A stretch of DNA of 64,000 nt from Iris pallida (taxonomy: Eukaryota; Streptophyta; Magnoliopsida; Asparagales; Iridaceae), in NCBI GenBank assembly GCA_029216955.1, contig JANAVB010009599.1:2162240-2226239 (forward strand). The letters run 5' to 3'. Below the pieces are notes generated by a model. That model saw nothing but the letters and a program-made list of their open reading frames with translations. It did not search any database and was not told the DNA's origin. Positions 1 to 10,631 of this stretch are shown piece after piece. Made by a program: the position numbers and the translations under genes. The stretch's first letter is position 1, and each line of letters begins with the position of its first letter.

Positions 1-955
1 GTCTCATCAGGACCTTATTAGCTTCCCAGGATCGTAGAGGTGATGCCTTGTACCAGGCAGTGAAAGATGCTCTGAATAGAGGCGGTCGTCATGGAAACAG
101 TGCAGCGAACAGTTTTAAGCGCCTGAACCCTCCCTTCTTCGATGGCAGTGAAGATGTTATCGCCACAGATGCTTGGCTTCAGGACAGAGATGATTCTAGA
201 AGCAGCCAGAACTTCGGAAGACGAGAAGGTGGCCGTGGTGCGCCTGCAGTTACTAGATCTTGCCCGCAGCTGCTGGGCGGCGCAGGCCGTGGGATTAGTG
301 GAACCTATTGCTTGGGCAGTATTCCGTGAGAGATTCCAGACCAAGTACTTCGATGCGGTATCTCGGTACGATCTACAGACCATGTTCACCAATTTGAAGC
401 AGATGGGTAGGACGGTCGATGGTTATGCGGCCGAGTTTTCCAGGCTTAGTCGGTTTGCTCCGACTTTGGTGGCAACCGAGTTCGACAGAGCCCAGCGGTT
501 CCAGTAGGGGCTCCACCTCGAAATTTTGTTGGCAGTAGAGCAGTTTGAGCATCAGACTTTTGATACGGTACTGAGGGCAGCCAGGAGGCACGAGTATACC
601 TCCCTCAGGATAGTGGACAGGACTGGAGGTCAGAAGGATCTCACGGCCAGATGACCCAGTCGACAGCACCAGCCCCGGCTGTCAAGGCTTTGACAATTGG
701 AATTCCGAGGCAGGCGACCTCAGTAACGACGGTCACGTCCCCTCAGCAGCAGAAGCAGAAGCAGTCTTCCACAATGGGCTGTACTCATTGTGGGAAGCCA
801 GGACACGTTGTTTCGGAGTGTCGCAGAGCTCAGGGATTATTCTTGGCTTGTGGAGCACCGGACCACAAGATTGGGTCCTGTCCGAATAGGGCCAGTTTAT
901 CATCGGCCCAGACTAGTCCCTCGGTAAGGGGACCAGCACCAGCACCAGTGTAACA
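1..955 (+). pseudogene. Ty3/gypsy gag remnant of long-LTR element A
   Basis: The nucleocapsid/capsid gene of element A enters from beyond the left edge. The capsid part (about 140-505) reads like a retrotransposon Gag domain, with ERFQTKYFD and YAAEFSRLSRF. Near the 3' end is a CCHC zinc knuckle, C-X2-C-X4-H-X4-C, at about 779-820 (CTHCGKPGHVVSEC); a second knuckle at about 845-885 has lost its first Cys (FLACGAPDHKIGSC). The frame is broken: a shift near 180, an in-frame TAG at 505-507, another shift near 650 and a TAA at 951-953. The gene is followed within about 250 bp by the polypurine tract and 3' LTR, so no protease, RT or integrase lies between gag and the 3' LTR. A solo gag fragment of a normal gypsy element is excluded by this junction. 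Non-functional. Confidence 0.85.
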
Positions 956-1198
956 GCAGTACCAGCCTCCGAGGCCATTGTCGCCTCAGGCTCAAGTATT
1001 CCAGCAACAGAGACCCCAGCAGTATACCCTGGTCCAAGCTCAGATTCAGAACCGACAGAGAGGTTCCTAGCAGGATGTTTTTCCTTCTTCCTTCTGTCTT
1101 CAAATTCCTTGCTTGCATGATTGATTGATTGATTGCTTAGTATAGCTTGTCCCTGCATCTCTAGCCACTTGATTAAATTCCGAGGATGGAATTCTTTT
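956..1198 (+). other. 3' untranslated internal region of element A
   Basis: Short non-coding tail between gag and the polypurine tract, with Gln-rich residual coding up to about 1070 and then a T-rich stretch. The same arrangement (gag, about 285 bp, tract, LTR) occurs in element D at 27997-28281, including a CTAGCAGG / TTAGCAGG block followed by a pyrimidine-rich run. Confidence 0.6.
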
Positions 1199-1211
1199 AA
1201 GGTGGGTAGGA
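1199..1211 (+). other. Polypurine tract of element A
   Basis: The purine run AAGGTGGGTAGGA lies directly before the TG of the LTR. Element D has the nearly identical run (ATAAGGTGGGTAGGAT) before its 3' LTR. It primes plus-strand DNA synthesis in LTR retrotransposons. Confidence 0.8.
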
Positions 1212-1438
1212 TGTAGTGTCCCAAATTCGTGATACGTATTTAGTATTTAGTGTACGTATACGTGTTTTGGACCCATATTTTTGTTAATCATGATTAGTTA
1301 ATTTTTGGTTAATTTTGTTTTGATTGGTTTAATTAGCTTATGGTTCATCATGGTAATTGCATTGGCTTGGTTCGGTTCGGTTTATTTGACTTTGCTTGTT
1401 TTGGTGGAGAACCACTCCCACCTACCACCACTCCCACC

Positions 1439-1445
1439 ATAAATA
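1439..1445 (+). promoter_or_regulatory. TATA-like box of the element A LTR
   Basis: ATAAATA, about 230 bp into the LTR and about 80 bp before a GA-repeat leader, is the most plausible core promoter of this LTR. The solo LTR copy has TTATATAAGCC at the equivalent place (reverse strand, near 55300). Confidence 0.4.
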
Positions 1446-1521
1446 TCAATTCCACTCTCTCTCTTCCATTATTACTCATTACTCATTTCTTCTTCTCGAT
1501 CTTTACTCTTTACCTACCAGA

Positions 1522-1546
1522 AGAGAGAGAGAGAGAGAGAGAGAGC
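1522..1546. repeat. (GA)n microsatellite
   Basis: About twelve GA dinucleotides just downstream of the LTR TATA-like box, in the presumed transcript leader. Confidence 0.9.
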
Positions 1547-1904
1547 TTAGGCAAGTGCATCTTGCTTCATGGTGGAATCCCACTTTTATTGTTTTATTGT
1601 CTTCCTCATGTGTTTCTAACCCACTTTAGTACTTAGCATTTTTCATTTCCATGGTTAAATTCTTGCAGATCTAGTTTCGTGGTATTTTCGGTTTCCATGA
1701 ATTTTTCTCTAACAACTTGCATATTTTGCTAGTTGATGGTTCCATGTTGTAGAGAATTCCATTTTGTCCAAATTTGACCTACGGGAGTTTGGATTTGGGT
1801 TCCTGATGTTGTTTGGAGGAGCATGGAGGCCATGGTATTTTCCGTGGATATGTTCTCTGTGAGAGCCATAAATTGCACTTTTGGTCGCATACAACGTTGA
1901 GTTG

Positions 1905-2811
1905 CTGAGCCGCATGAGCATGCTTGCTCTGAGCCGCATAGGCCATTGCCATGTATATTTTAATGCATGACCTTAGCATTCACGTGCATGGCCTTTCCTT
2001 TTATTATTTATTGCATGCATTTATGCATTAGCTTGCAATAGTGAGCCACATGTACATTTAAGGTGAGCCGCATGGCCTGGCAAAATGCTTGTATGCTAAA
2101 TTATTTAATGGTGCATGTTAATTTACGTACAGCATTTAATGCAATTGTGAGATGGTGTTCTTGCATGCATTTAATGCATGGGTTAGAAGCAATCAAGAAT
2201 ACATTTGTTAGAATTTGTGTGTATAATGCATTGCTGGCAACTTAGCCGCATGTGTTAGCATTGCTAGCAACTTAGCCGCATAGGCATTCAAGAATGCATT
2301 TTAATGCATTACTTTAATTCATTCAAGAATGCATTGCTTAAAGCATTTTCCTTAAGCTACTTTAAAGCACCAGCCGCATAAGCTTAATGTCAACATTTAA
2401 TATTTAATGCCTAAGGCTTAGAGCCGCATGGGAATGCCTAAGTATTAAAGCCTAATGCTTATGCTGGCATCTATCATTTAATGCCTAAGCATTAAGGCTT
2501 AATTCTCGTCCTGGCATTCAATATATATTTAATGCCTAAGCATTAATGCTTAAGGCTTATACTAGAGATTAATATTTAATGCCTAAGCATTAATGCTTAT
2601 ACTAGCATTCATATATTATGCTTAATGCTAATATTTAATATTTAATGCATATTTTGCATTATGCTTAGTGTATTGTGCTTTATGTGAGTAGGCTTTAGCT
2701 AGCATGCATGCATAATTTAGTTGGCCGCATGGCCTTGGCCATATGACCCTTGCATGGCCACATTTGATTGGAGCATTAATTACATATGAGTCCCACATGG
2801 AAATATATGTA

Positions 2812-2899
<88 letters not shown>

Positions 2900-3150
2900 C
2901 TCACCTTAAATGTACATGTGGTATTGGCCGCATGGCCAATATTTGCATGGCCCATACTTGTCTGGCCGCATGAGCTTAGAGCTGGTGGCCGCATGCATAG
3001 TCTTAGATTGTTGCTTGCATCAGCAAGCATTTATTAGTTGCTTGCATTATTTTAGTTAGTTGCTTTACGTCAACTAATACCTTGTGGGCCGCATGAACGG
3101 CCACCCACTCTCTTGACCACGTGGAAGTCCCACTTTTGGGCCGCATGGGG
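1905..3150 (+). repeat. Dispersed GCCGCATG motif array in the element A LTR
   Basis: The word GCCGCAT(G/A), often extended to GGCCGCATGGCC or GAGCCGCATG, recurs about 14 times by eye (for example near 1911, 1932, 2065, 2246, 2275, 2371, 2424, 2725, 2930, 2965, 2990, 3088 and 3140), mostly in one orientation, between stretches rich in AATGCATTAA. The solo LTR of the same family (53530-54890, reverse strand) has about 20 copies at non-identical spacing. See findings. Confidence 0.8.
2819..2895. repeat. (TA)n microsatellite
   Basis: About 38 uninterrupted TA units. The I/Y-rich reading frames across it are artefacts of the repeat. Confidence 0.95.
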
Positions 3151-3247
3151 TCCACTTTGATTTGTTTAATATTTTATTTGCCTGATTGTGGTCAGAATTT
3201 TTTCCTACTCCCAACATAAAAGTTGTAGAGTTTCTCCTCGGCTTCGA

Positions 3248-3248
<1 letters not shown>

Positions 3249-3309
<61 letters not shown>
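3249..3309. repeat. (TA)n microsatellite
   Basis: About 30 TA units. The solo LTR of the same family has only a few interrupted ATs at the equivalent site (near 53415-53440), so this tract expanded after the copies diverged. Confidence 0.95.
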
Positions 3310-3313
<4 letters not shown>

Positions 3314-3647
3314 ATATTATTATTTAATTGCGCAAGTTTTTCCCCTCCTTGATAAATGACATGTCTTGATAGTGACCCGCCATAGTGCACTCCTGACAAG
3401 ATAACTTGACCTGATAACTTGATATGATAACTTGACAGTGAACTTGACATGATAATTCTTGATAGTGGCCTGCCGTGGCGCACTCTTGATATGATAAACC
3501 TGACATGATATTTCTCGAAATGCTGTTGCGACGGCTAACATGACACGACAAGATTGAATGACCTGGACACCGTGGACGATTGTACTTGTATAAATGAACC
3601 AGTCTTATCTTGCATCATGTCTAGGACTAGGACCCCTGAGTACCACG

Positions 3648-4884
3648 TGTTTTCCATAAATAAATTCACTTTATTTATTTTGTATCTGAGAAAATTACAA
3701 CTGTAGGAATCTAATCTAGAAGACGATTACTTTATCCCTTGGACGATGCGATGAAGAAAACTCGAACTTTGAAGAACTCGGACAGCAACTGGGCAATCTC
3801 TCTGTTCTCTCTAAAATTGACTGTGTGTGATGAAGATGAAGAAACTCTCTTTTATAGAGTTCAGGATAACTGTCCTTAAGCATACGCTCAGGTTGTTACT
3901 TGACGTGTGCATAACTGCAGGGACGCATGGCAAATTCTGATGAAGACACATTAGCGTGCGGTTGAAAGTAGTGGAGCATATTCAGGAGAGATTGATGGCA
4001 TGAATGCCACGTTGCATAACTTCTGAAGAAGTGGATAACTGCAGGACACGTGAGAACGTGTGTTAAAAATTATTCTGGACACAACTGCTGTGATACGCTG
4101 CCTTAGAAGAAGAGTCATACGCTAGCTTTTGAAGGCACATGTCTTGCATACGCTTACTTAGACAGCGTAGAACCATATAAAGCTGATACGCTCACATTAT
4201 TGACAGGGAGTCGTATGGAAACTATACGCTCACTTGTCAAGGAGTCGTATGGAATCCATACGCTCACTTGGTTGGGAAGGAGTCGTATGAGATCCATACG
4301 CTCACTTAGTTGGAAGGAGTCGTATGAGATCCATACGCTCACTTAGTTGGAAGAAGTCGTATGAGATCCATACGCTCACTTAATTGGGAAGGAGTCGTAT
4401 GAGTGAATAAGTAGACACGTGGCATGTTTGAAATAAGTAGACACGTGGCCATCATCAATCTTCTTTGATACGCCATATCTTCCAATAACTGACAAAATCT
4501 TCTCGAGCGTCGTGACTGCGGATATGATGGCTGACAGAATGTCAAAACTGACAGTAATGATGGCTTTTACATTTATGAGAGATGCTGAGCTGTCCTCGTA
4601 AAAGACAAAACCGACTCTTCGAAAACCTATACGACGGCTAGTCTCCATTGGACAGCTGTCTTTGCACGAAAGACGAAGTGTCAGATTCATCCTTTATTAA
4701 ATATATGCTGTGCTGTCATCTCAGAAAATAATAAAATATTCACTGAGCGTACGGCCTTTAGATGAGCGTATGGCCTTGACTGAGCGTATGGCCTTGAGCG
4801 TATGACTTGGACTGAGCGTATGGCTTTGAGCGTATGACTTGGACTGAGTCTTATGTCAGCGTGTCATAATTTTCACACCCTACA
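3648..4884 (-). repeat. Element C 3' LTR
   Basis: Begins TGTTTTCC and ends ACCCTACA on the + strand, so TGTAGGGT...GGAAAACA in element sense. The core promoter in sense is CTATAAAAG (reverse of about 3851-3861). About 17 copies of the GAGCGTATG / CATACGCTC word occur, including five regularly spaced units of about 38 bp at 4200-4400 and a run at 4740-4850. Confidence 0.95.
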
Positions 4885-4895
4885 AGACCCCCTTC
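4885..4895 (-). other. Polypurine tract of element C
   Basis: Minus-strand GAAGGGGGTCT lies immediately inside the 3' LTR, where plus-strand synthesis is primed. Confidence 0.8.
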
Positions 4896-5063
4896 AAAGT
4901 TTTCGAACTTTATGAATTTCAAAAGTTCGAAATTACTTTGAACTTTAAAGTGAGAATAAGTCCTGACACGCTGGCATGAGTTTGTTATCTTCCTCAATAT
5001 CAGTGCAAATCTTTAGGGATTTTGTTTAAAGAATATCTGCCGTTTGAACTTCTTTCTTTCTTC

Positions 5064-5071
5064 TATAAATA
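5064..5071 (+). promoter_or_regulatory. TATA box of the antisense gene in element C
   Basis: TATAAATA on the + strand, about 125 bp upstream of the first ATG (5189) and just inside the 3' LTR. It faces away from the LTR, so the antisense gene appears to have its own promoter rather than relying on LTR readthrough. Inference from position only. Confidence 0.6.
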
Positions 5072-5188
5072 GGTCTTCCAAAACCTATTTTATTTCTTTA
5101 CCACAGCTTTTGCCTTCGAGAGAGAAAAGAGCTTTCAGAAACTCAAGATCTTTCTTCTTCTTCTTCGTCTTCAACTCCATCTCCATTA

Positions 5189-5333
5189 ATGGCACCCAAG
5201 GTTGATGCTGCTGCAAAGGGAAAGGGAAAAGCCCCTGAAGAGTCATCTCATCCTGCCGTCGACACTGCCACCACCAAGAAGACGGCCAGTCAGCGTGTTT
5301 CACGCAGTGAACGGCCATTAAAACCTCTTTATG
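5189..5333 (+). CDS. Exon 1 of the antisense gene: basic Lys/Ala-rich N-terminus
   Basis: Forty-eight codons starting at the first ATG after the TATA box, beginning MAPKVDAAAKGKGKAP and rich in Lys, Ser and Thr. The frame beyond 5333 soon leaves protein-like composition, and the donor G|GTGAGG at 5333/5334 restores phase with exon 2. No recognisable domain. A short basic start beginning MAP is also seen in the copia env-like ORF (35225) and the ORF at 58799. Confidence 0.6.
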
Positions 5334-6035
5334 GTGAGGACGAAGATGATGAACAAATAACTATTCCCTTTTTAGGGATCTGGTTAGAACAAAACTCAGA
5401 AAACGTATCCCTCTTTAGGGTCAATACGTCAGCAAATACGCTTCCCTCTTTAGGGTTTAGCCGTATTCCATATTTTTTCGTTTTTACGAAAAATATGTTT
5501 GGAGTGTATATCTGTAAGATATACGTATTTTTGATAGAGATACCAAAATACGCTATCTTAAAAGAATATGCTATGGCAATTTGTCTCATTGAGATACGCT
5601 AACTCCTGTGTTAGCATATTTTTTGATGATCATCTTGTCAACCATACGCTGATATGCTCAAACTGATCATAATCTGAACTTTAAAAACCATTCACTTAAG
5701 ATAAAATCTGTTTTACGCTTAAAGAAAACTGAGCGTATACTGAACCTTGAGTCTGCTATATGCTTAAAGAAAACTGAGCGTATGCTGAACCTTGAGTCTA
5801 CCATACGCTTAAAGAAAATTGAGCGTATGCTGAACCTTGAATCTGCCATACGCTTAAAGAAAACTGAGCGTAAGTTGAGCTATACGCTTAGTAAAAACTG
5901 AGCGTATGTTGAGCTGTACGCTTAGTAAAAACTGAGCGTATGTTGAGCTGTACGCTTAGTAAAAACTGAGCGTATGTTTAAACTTTATCATCTCTCGACA
6001 TTGAAGATTTTTAATACTTTATTCTTCATTTGCAG
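5334..6035 (+). repeat. Intron 1 of the antisense gene with an AGCGTAT palindromic array
   Basis: A 702-bp intron (GTGAGG...TTTGCAG). From about 5590 to 5975 it is an array in which ATACGCTTA alternates with GAGCGTATG, separated by AAAGAAAACT or GTAAAAACT, so each unit of about 36-46 bp can fold on itself. At least sixteen motif copies are visible. The same word fills both LTRs. Confidence 0.75.
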
Positions 6036-9000
6036 TGGATATTCTGGCTCAGGAAGCAGAATTTGAAGGAAGTATGGGAAATAATTATAGAAGTGATCTA
6101 TCACATGTTCGTTTTCCCCAATTTGACGGACCTTCCACAAGAATAGCTCTGTTGACCAATCAGGAAGATGATACTTTGCTGAACCTGATGAGTGGACTGC
6201 CGTTACAGAGTGTAGATGGTGTTGCCCATTTGAAGCCAGCATTCCTTTTTGGAGATGCTATTGACATGAACTCCCAGCCTGCTCTGGACAAAGTATCATA
6301 CAGTTACTATAGGGATGGTGATGTAAATCAGCCTATGTATTTGACTGGTTTGACGAAGAGTATCAACATAGCCCGTTTATTCCATTCGGGCCAGCAAAGA
6401 CAGATGAAGTGGGATATTACTCCATCCCGACAAGCTAAGGCTGGATGGATTGGATATCGTCAAGGAAGGTTCCGCAGTGGTACTGAACCACATGTCACAT
6501 CTCTGCGAGGACTGTTACCTGCCACCATCCCTCCTGAGGACTCGGCACTGCTGAAGCCAGTCAGAGTCCCAATTTTTGCCAACGAATTTGTTCAATTAAA
6601 GAATGCCATCTACGCAAAACAGTCAATGAGGCTGACTGGTCTAGTAAATCCAGAGAACACTAGATGGACTGCTCTAGTGAGATAGATTTTGCAGAACTTC
6701 GGTGCACAGTTGAAGGCGATAGGTTTATATGATGCCATCAAGTGTACTGCTTATGGTTTCAAACCGAACCCGGATCTGTTTTTGGCATTAGCGGAGAGAT
6801 ATAACTATCGGACCGGCACCTTCATGACCCCAAAGGGCGAGATGGGATTCGCCCTTCATGAAATGGCATATATATCTCAGCTACCAACGGCAGATTTGCC
6901 ATATGAAGAATATATCCCTTTTGTTGACGAAATGAATAAGATTTCTGCAGCCAACCCACTAATTCTTTATGTATTTGAAGAATTAATGTGTCATTACAGC
7001 ATCTGTAAAGCTTTTTATAAGGGACAAGGTGGAGAGGGGGACTCCAATTGCTATTCTTCGAAGTGGATGGCTTATTTGTTTCAAGGCCGCACTGACGAAG
7101 TCCAAAAGAAGAAAAAGACCGAGCAGTATGTCGGTAAATTCAAGCCCTTGAGTCAAGCCGAGATTAACAGAATAATTCGGGGGACTAATCATGATGACAT
7201 TGTCGTCGAAGAAGACATCGACAGCTATAAGGCCGGTGATAGGTTAGAAACCTATATTAAGTAGGGTGGCCGAGAATTGTCCGTTGAAGGTCATCTGGCC
7301 GGATTCATATCTCTTTGGCTGAGGAAATTCGTAGTTCCTGGCACCTGTTCGACAGACAGGATGCACAGAGGAGTCGTCTTCGCAGCAGTCCGTCTGGTTT
7401 TTGGGTATAAGATGGATCTATTAACGGCAATGACCTGCCGTCTGAATGCCGGATTAAGGGCATACACAGATAGGATGTTCGAATTGGCACGGAAGAGCCT
7501 GACGTCCTTTTCTCGGGTAGAAATGCCCTTTACATACTTGTTTGGATGGCTACTTCTACATTTCGAATCTCTGATGAGTGCTGGGATGGCTAGGCCAGAT
7601 GATACTTTCCTTGAAAGGTACAAGCACATACCGAAATGGAGATATGACACTTTAACCGATTGCAGAACTATCTTGAACAGGGGAGAACTATGGAGCTTCA
7701 CCTGTGTTTCTCCACCTATTGGTTATGAGACCATGCCCGGGAGATTGATTGACGGCATTGGTGCTAATGAGTTGGATGATGTCCAACATGAATGGCTAAA
7801 GAGAATCAGGCCATCTCATTTAATTTGCCGCCGTGACAACATCACATATCTAGAGCCATATCTTTCGAGCAGATTTGCTCGTCAATTTGGTTACGATCAG
7901 TTGCATGTGGGCAATGCAACGACGTGTTTTGCTCATCAAGGCGGGTTGGTTGATGGTGCCAGAGCTTGGCTATATTACATTGCCAAAGGTACAGGGGATA
8001 CCTTTTCTATGCCAGATCCGGTCAACTATCGGAGAGGAGCTAAGATATTGGTGTCCTATGCCAGATTTTATGTATCAGCTAATACCTTTGATGAAAAATT
8101 TAGCATCTTAGGTAAAAGCTTTATTCATGTTGAAAAGAAATCAACCAAATCCGCCTTGCCTAGGGATTGTCACGACAAAGAAGATCCTCTGGCCACCGAT
8201 GAAGTTTATGATGATGTTTTGGAAACTTTCTTCTCTGATGACCTTCATCAACCATTGCATGTGCCTATCGGGAGTGCTGAAGAGAGTATATCTGTTGATA
8301 ATACACCGAAGAGGAAGAGGAGTAAAGGTGCTGCGGGTCCTGCCGCAAAAAGAGCTACTCGAGCAGAGACTCGAAGTCGCGGAGGAATTACTATTCCCGG
8401 GAATTCTCCTGTTTCTGAACGAGCCAGAGATGTTGATGAAGCAGGTAGTGATCCAATAGACAATTATCCTACTGTTCCTTTAACCAGAAGAATAGGAAGG
8501 AAAGTAATAGTTTCAAAAACTAAATCCGTAATTTGTCTGGATGCAGAGAGTCCCACCGATCGTGCTATGCGATTGGCTACAGAAAAGCAAGCTGCTTTTG
8601 ATTTTTCTGTAAAGACAGAAGAAGAAGAGATTCCTGAAACTGCTGGGTCTTCTAGGCCTTCTGATATAGGCTCAGTTCCACCAATGGCTAATGATGCGCA
8701 GGAAATTAGTCAACCTGCGGTAGAGGCCGAGCATCAGACTGAAACGGCTAATGACTTACTGATTTCGGGAGAATTAGTGAAGGAAGCCACTCCTCTCAAT
8801 CCAATTGTTGAAGCTTCAGAGAGCGAACAAGTTGACTATGAACCGTCGTCTCATTCTTCTGGAGAAGAAGACATGGAGATAGACGATGAATCACCGTCTA
8901 AAACACCAATCGATGCACTGAAAACCATTGGTCAACACTCAGGGTTGACACCAGAACCGGAGAGGCATCTGGAAATAGAAGTTCAAATTCCGAGTACTTC

Positions 9001-9104
9001 TGGGGCGGGAAGCAGTGAAATAAATCCCGTGTCAGAAAGTACCCTGAACAGACTAAGAGCCGGATTGAATGATCCGAAGGAGACTGAATATGAACCAACT
9101 CCAG
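6036..9104 (+). pseudogene. Exon 2: plant mobile domain region with two nonsense codons
   Basis: One continuous frame of 3069 nt broken only by TAG at 6683-6685 and 7262-7264. Plant-mobile-domain features: the LPTADLPYEEY segment after a TF-x-TPKGEMGF-like block (about 6815-6920), and after the second TAG the block GFISLWLRKFVVPG (about 7298-7340) followed by AAVRL and a transmembrane-like but probably buried hydrophobic run. The tail (about 8270-9104) is acidic with SEEDMEI-like stretches and a KRKR cluster. Translation from either internal TTG would be a shadow; the true continuity is through the TAG codons. Confidence 0.7.
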
Positions 9105-9187
9105 GTAATATTTTATTCATCAAAGTTTTGTCTTGTCTTGGTTTTATTGTCTTTAAATTTCTGATCATGTTTCTTTGATTCCAACAG
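9105..9187 (+). other. Intron 2 of the antisense gene
   Basis: An 83-bp T-rich intron, GTAATA...TTCCAACAG, in phase 1. Reading through it gives a short hydrophobic tail that ends in a stop, whereas splicing continues the frame into exon 3. Confidence 0.75.
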
Positions 9188-10083
9188 CTGTAGGAACTGC
9201 ACCGGCTATGAGTTCTACTCAAGCCCCATTTATTCAAACTGAAGTGGGTGAGGGGAGTTCCCATCTGCCGAGTTCTCCAAAAGCATTAACTTCAGCTCCA
9301 AGAATAGAGGCTCCTCCTGCTCATTCCCCTACTATTGCAGCGACTCCCAGTTTTGACACAGGGATAGCAAAAGTCATGGGGATGTATTCAGATATTATTT
9401 ATACATATCTGGATACATATTCGAGGCGACTCATGAAAGATAAGACTATGCCCTTTTTGAGTCTTGGAGAAGCGACTAGTTTCCCACGTTCAGCCTTGAG
9501 ACAATCTAGTTATGAGGCTCAATGTGTCTTCTTTGAACATCTCCTGAATGATTTAGAAGCCAACATCCAAAAATACTGGGAGACTAAAAAGGAGGATATT
9601 GAATCTCTGACTGCAGCTGAAATTTCTCAATTGGAGAATGAAGCTCAAGCTCAGCATATTGCTCTGACAGAATTCCTCGCTCAATCTTCTAAAGAGTTAA
9701 TGGCAAAAGACGAAGAAATAATAAGTACTCGCCAGAATATGGAGCGCTTAGAGAAGGATGAAACGTCAAGAGCTGAGGAGCTTAGAAAATTGAGGGAAGA
9801 GCTAGCTCGTATTCAGGAGCAAATTGCCTCTGTGGAAAAAGAACAATCAAAGATTGCTGCTGATCGTCAATCTGAAGCTGAACGCTGTCAACTTTTACAG
9901 CAAGAGCGAGAATTAATGCAAATCAATCAGATTGAAGAAACCAATCGCCATAGTTCTATTATTGTGGAATATGACCAACGGAGGATTGGAATTGAAACAT
10001 CAGAGCGAATCAAGAAAGCTCATGATGAGAAGATGAATAATGTAATCGTTCGTATTCAGGAGATCATTACGCCTCCTAAATAG
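9188..10083 (+). CDS. Exon 3: C-terminal coiled-coil region
   Basis: About 298 codons, intact. Ser/Pro/Ala-rich start, then a middle containing MGMYSDIIYTYLDTYSRR, then a long coiled coil (about 9630-9940, codons 1219-1325) rich in Glu, Lys, Gln and Leu heptads such as EELRKLREELARIQEQ. Ends at TAG 10081-10083. The coiled coil suggests oligomerisation; no enzymatic motif is seen. Confidence 0.75.
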
Positions 10084-10631
10084 TTCTTTTACATTTTTCA
10101 TGTACTGAATTTTTTTGAAATCCAATTGTAAGCAATGTTTTGATTCTGATTAAAGAAATGAACATCGTGGCTTGATTTCAATTCTGTGGATGACATTTTT
10201 GTAGAAAACATATTCAGAGGTAAATGACATATTTCAATAGAATAGAATATACAAATAAACTTTGTAACTCTATCATGATACTAAACCAAAGATAATTTAG
10301 TTTAATACTGATTAGAGAAAACAGAATTCAGATATAAAGATATCTTTAGATTCTATTTTCCATGATCTTTGGATTCGAAAATCAAAAGACGAGATATCAT
10401 TTTCATAGAATAGAAAATATGATACATATTGAGATAGAAAATTCAGAGATAATATGGACATGATTTTCTATACAAGATCTTTATTAAAACCACTGGGGAT
10501 CTAATAAAACAAAATATCAAATTCTCTGGAAAGATGATACATGGTGGAATATCAGTTTTCTCTGGGGACAACGATATCGAAATAACTTATGTAGAGAAGA
10601 ATTTTATATTTGCTGGGGAATGATGAAAATA
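10084..10631. other. Convergent 3' spacer between the antisense gene and pol
   Basis: About 550 bp of AT-rich sequence between the ends of two genes transcribed toward each other. It holds AATAAA-like and ATTAAAG words that could serve 3'-end formation, and several GATATC/AGATATC-containing imperfect repeats. I see no ORF or known element. Confidence 0.6.

Larger units (their letters stand above)
1212..3647 (+). mobile_element. Element A 3' LTR, piece 1 of 3
   Basis: Starts TGTAGTGTCCC immediately after the polypurine tract. The sequence resumes at 21026-21541 and 33276-34147, after removal of elements C and D with their target duplications. The rejoined length is about 3.8 kb and it aligns, in reverse complement, with the 3.9 kb solo LTR at 51643-55563. 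A TATA-like ATAAATA lies at 1439-1445, followed by a (GA)n tract. The 3' half is a dense array of GCCGCATG and AATGCATTAA words plus two (TA)n microsatellites that are absent or short in the solo copy. Not protein coding. Confidence 0.9.
5189..10083 (+). pseudogene. Antisense plant-mobile-domain / coiled-coil gene of element C (three exons, two TAG codons)
   Basis: A gene opposite to pol. My model joins exon 1 (5189-5333, donor GTGAGG), exon 2 (6036-9104, acceptor TTTGCAG, donor GTAATA) and exon 3 (9188-10083, acceptor CCAACAG). Both junctions are phase 1 and keep one frame, giving about 1369 codons. Order: basic N-terminus, plant mobile domain (two halves, about codons 265-370 and 460-600), acidic/Ser-rich linker with a KRKR nuclear-localisation-like cluster near codon 810, C-terminal coiled coil. 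Two in-frame TAG codons (6683-6685 and 7262-7264) are the only breaks and both fit CAG to TAG change. Plant mobile domains occur in host MAIN/MAIL proteins and in ORFs carried by plant transposons; the role in an element is not established. Function here unknown, nuclear by inference. Confidence 0.75.

Noticed and set aside
2743..3037. Ile/Tyr-rich ORFs
   Set aside because: Translation of the (TA)n microsatellite; same for frames at 3205-3483 and 31432-31626.
4200..4400. Regularly spaced repeats resembling a CRISPR array
   Set aside because: The units lie inside a retrotransposon LTR, are duplicated exactly in the other LTR (20340-20540), have no unique spacers, and the organism is a plant.
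4154..4690. ORFs of 62-104 codons in the C LTR, repeated at 20290-20826
   Set aside because: Duplicate shadows inside non-coding LTRs, overlapping the GAGCGTATG array.
6683..7264. TAG codons as evidence of recoding or separate genes starting at TTG
   Set aside because: The frame and domain continue smoothly across both stops and the contexts do not match known readthrough signals; simple nonsense mutation is enough.
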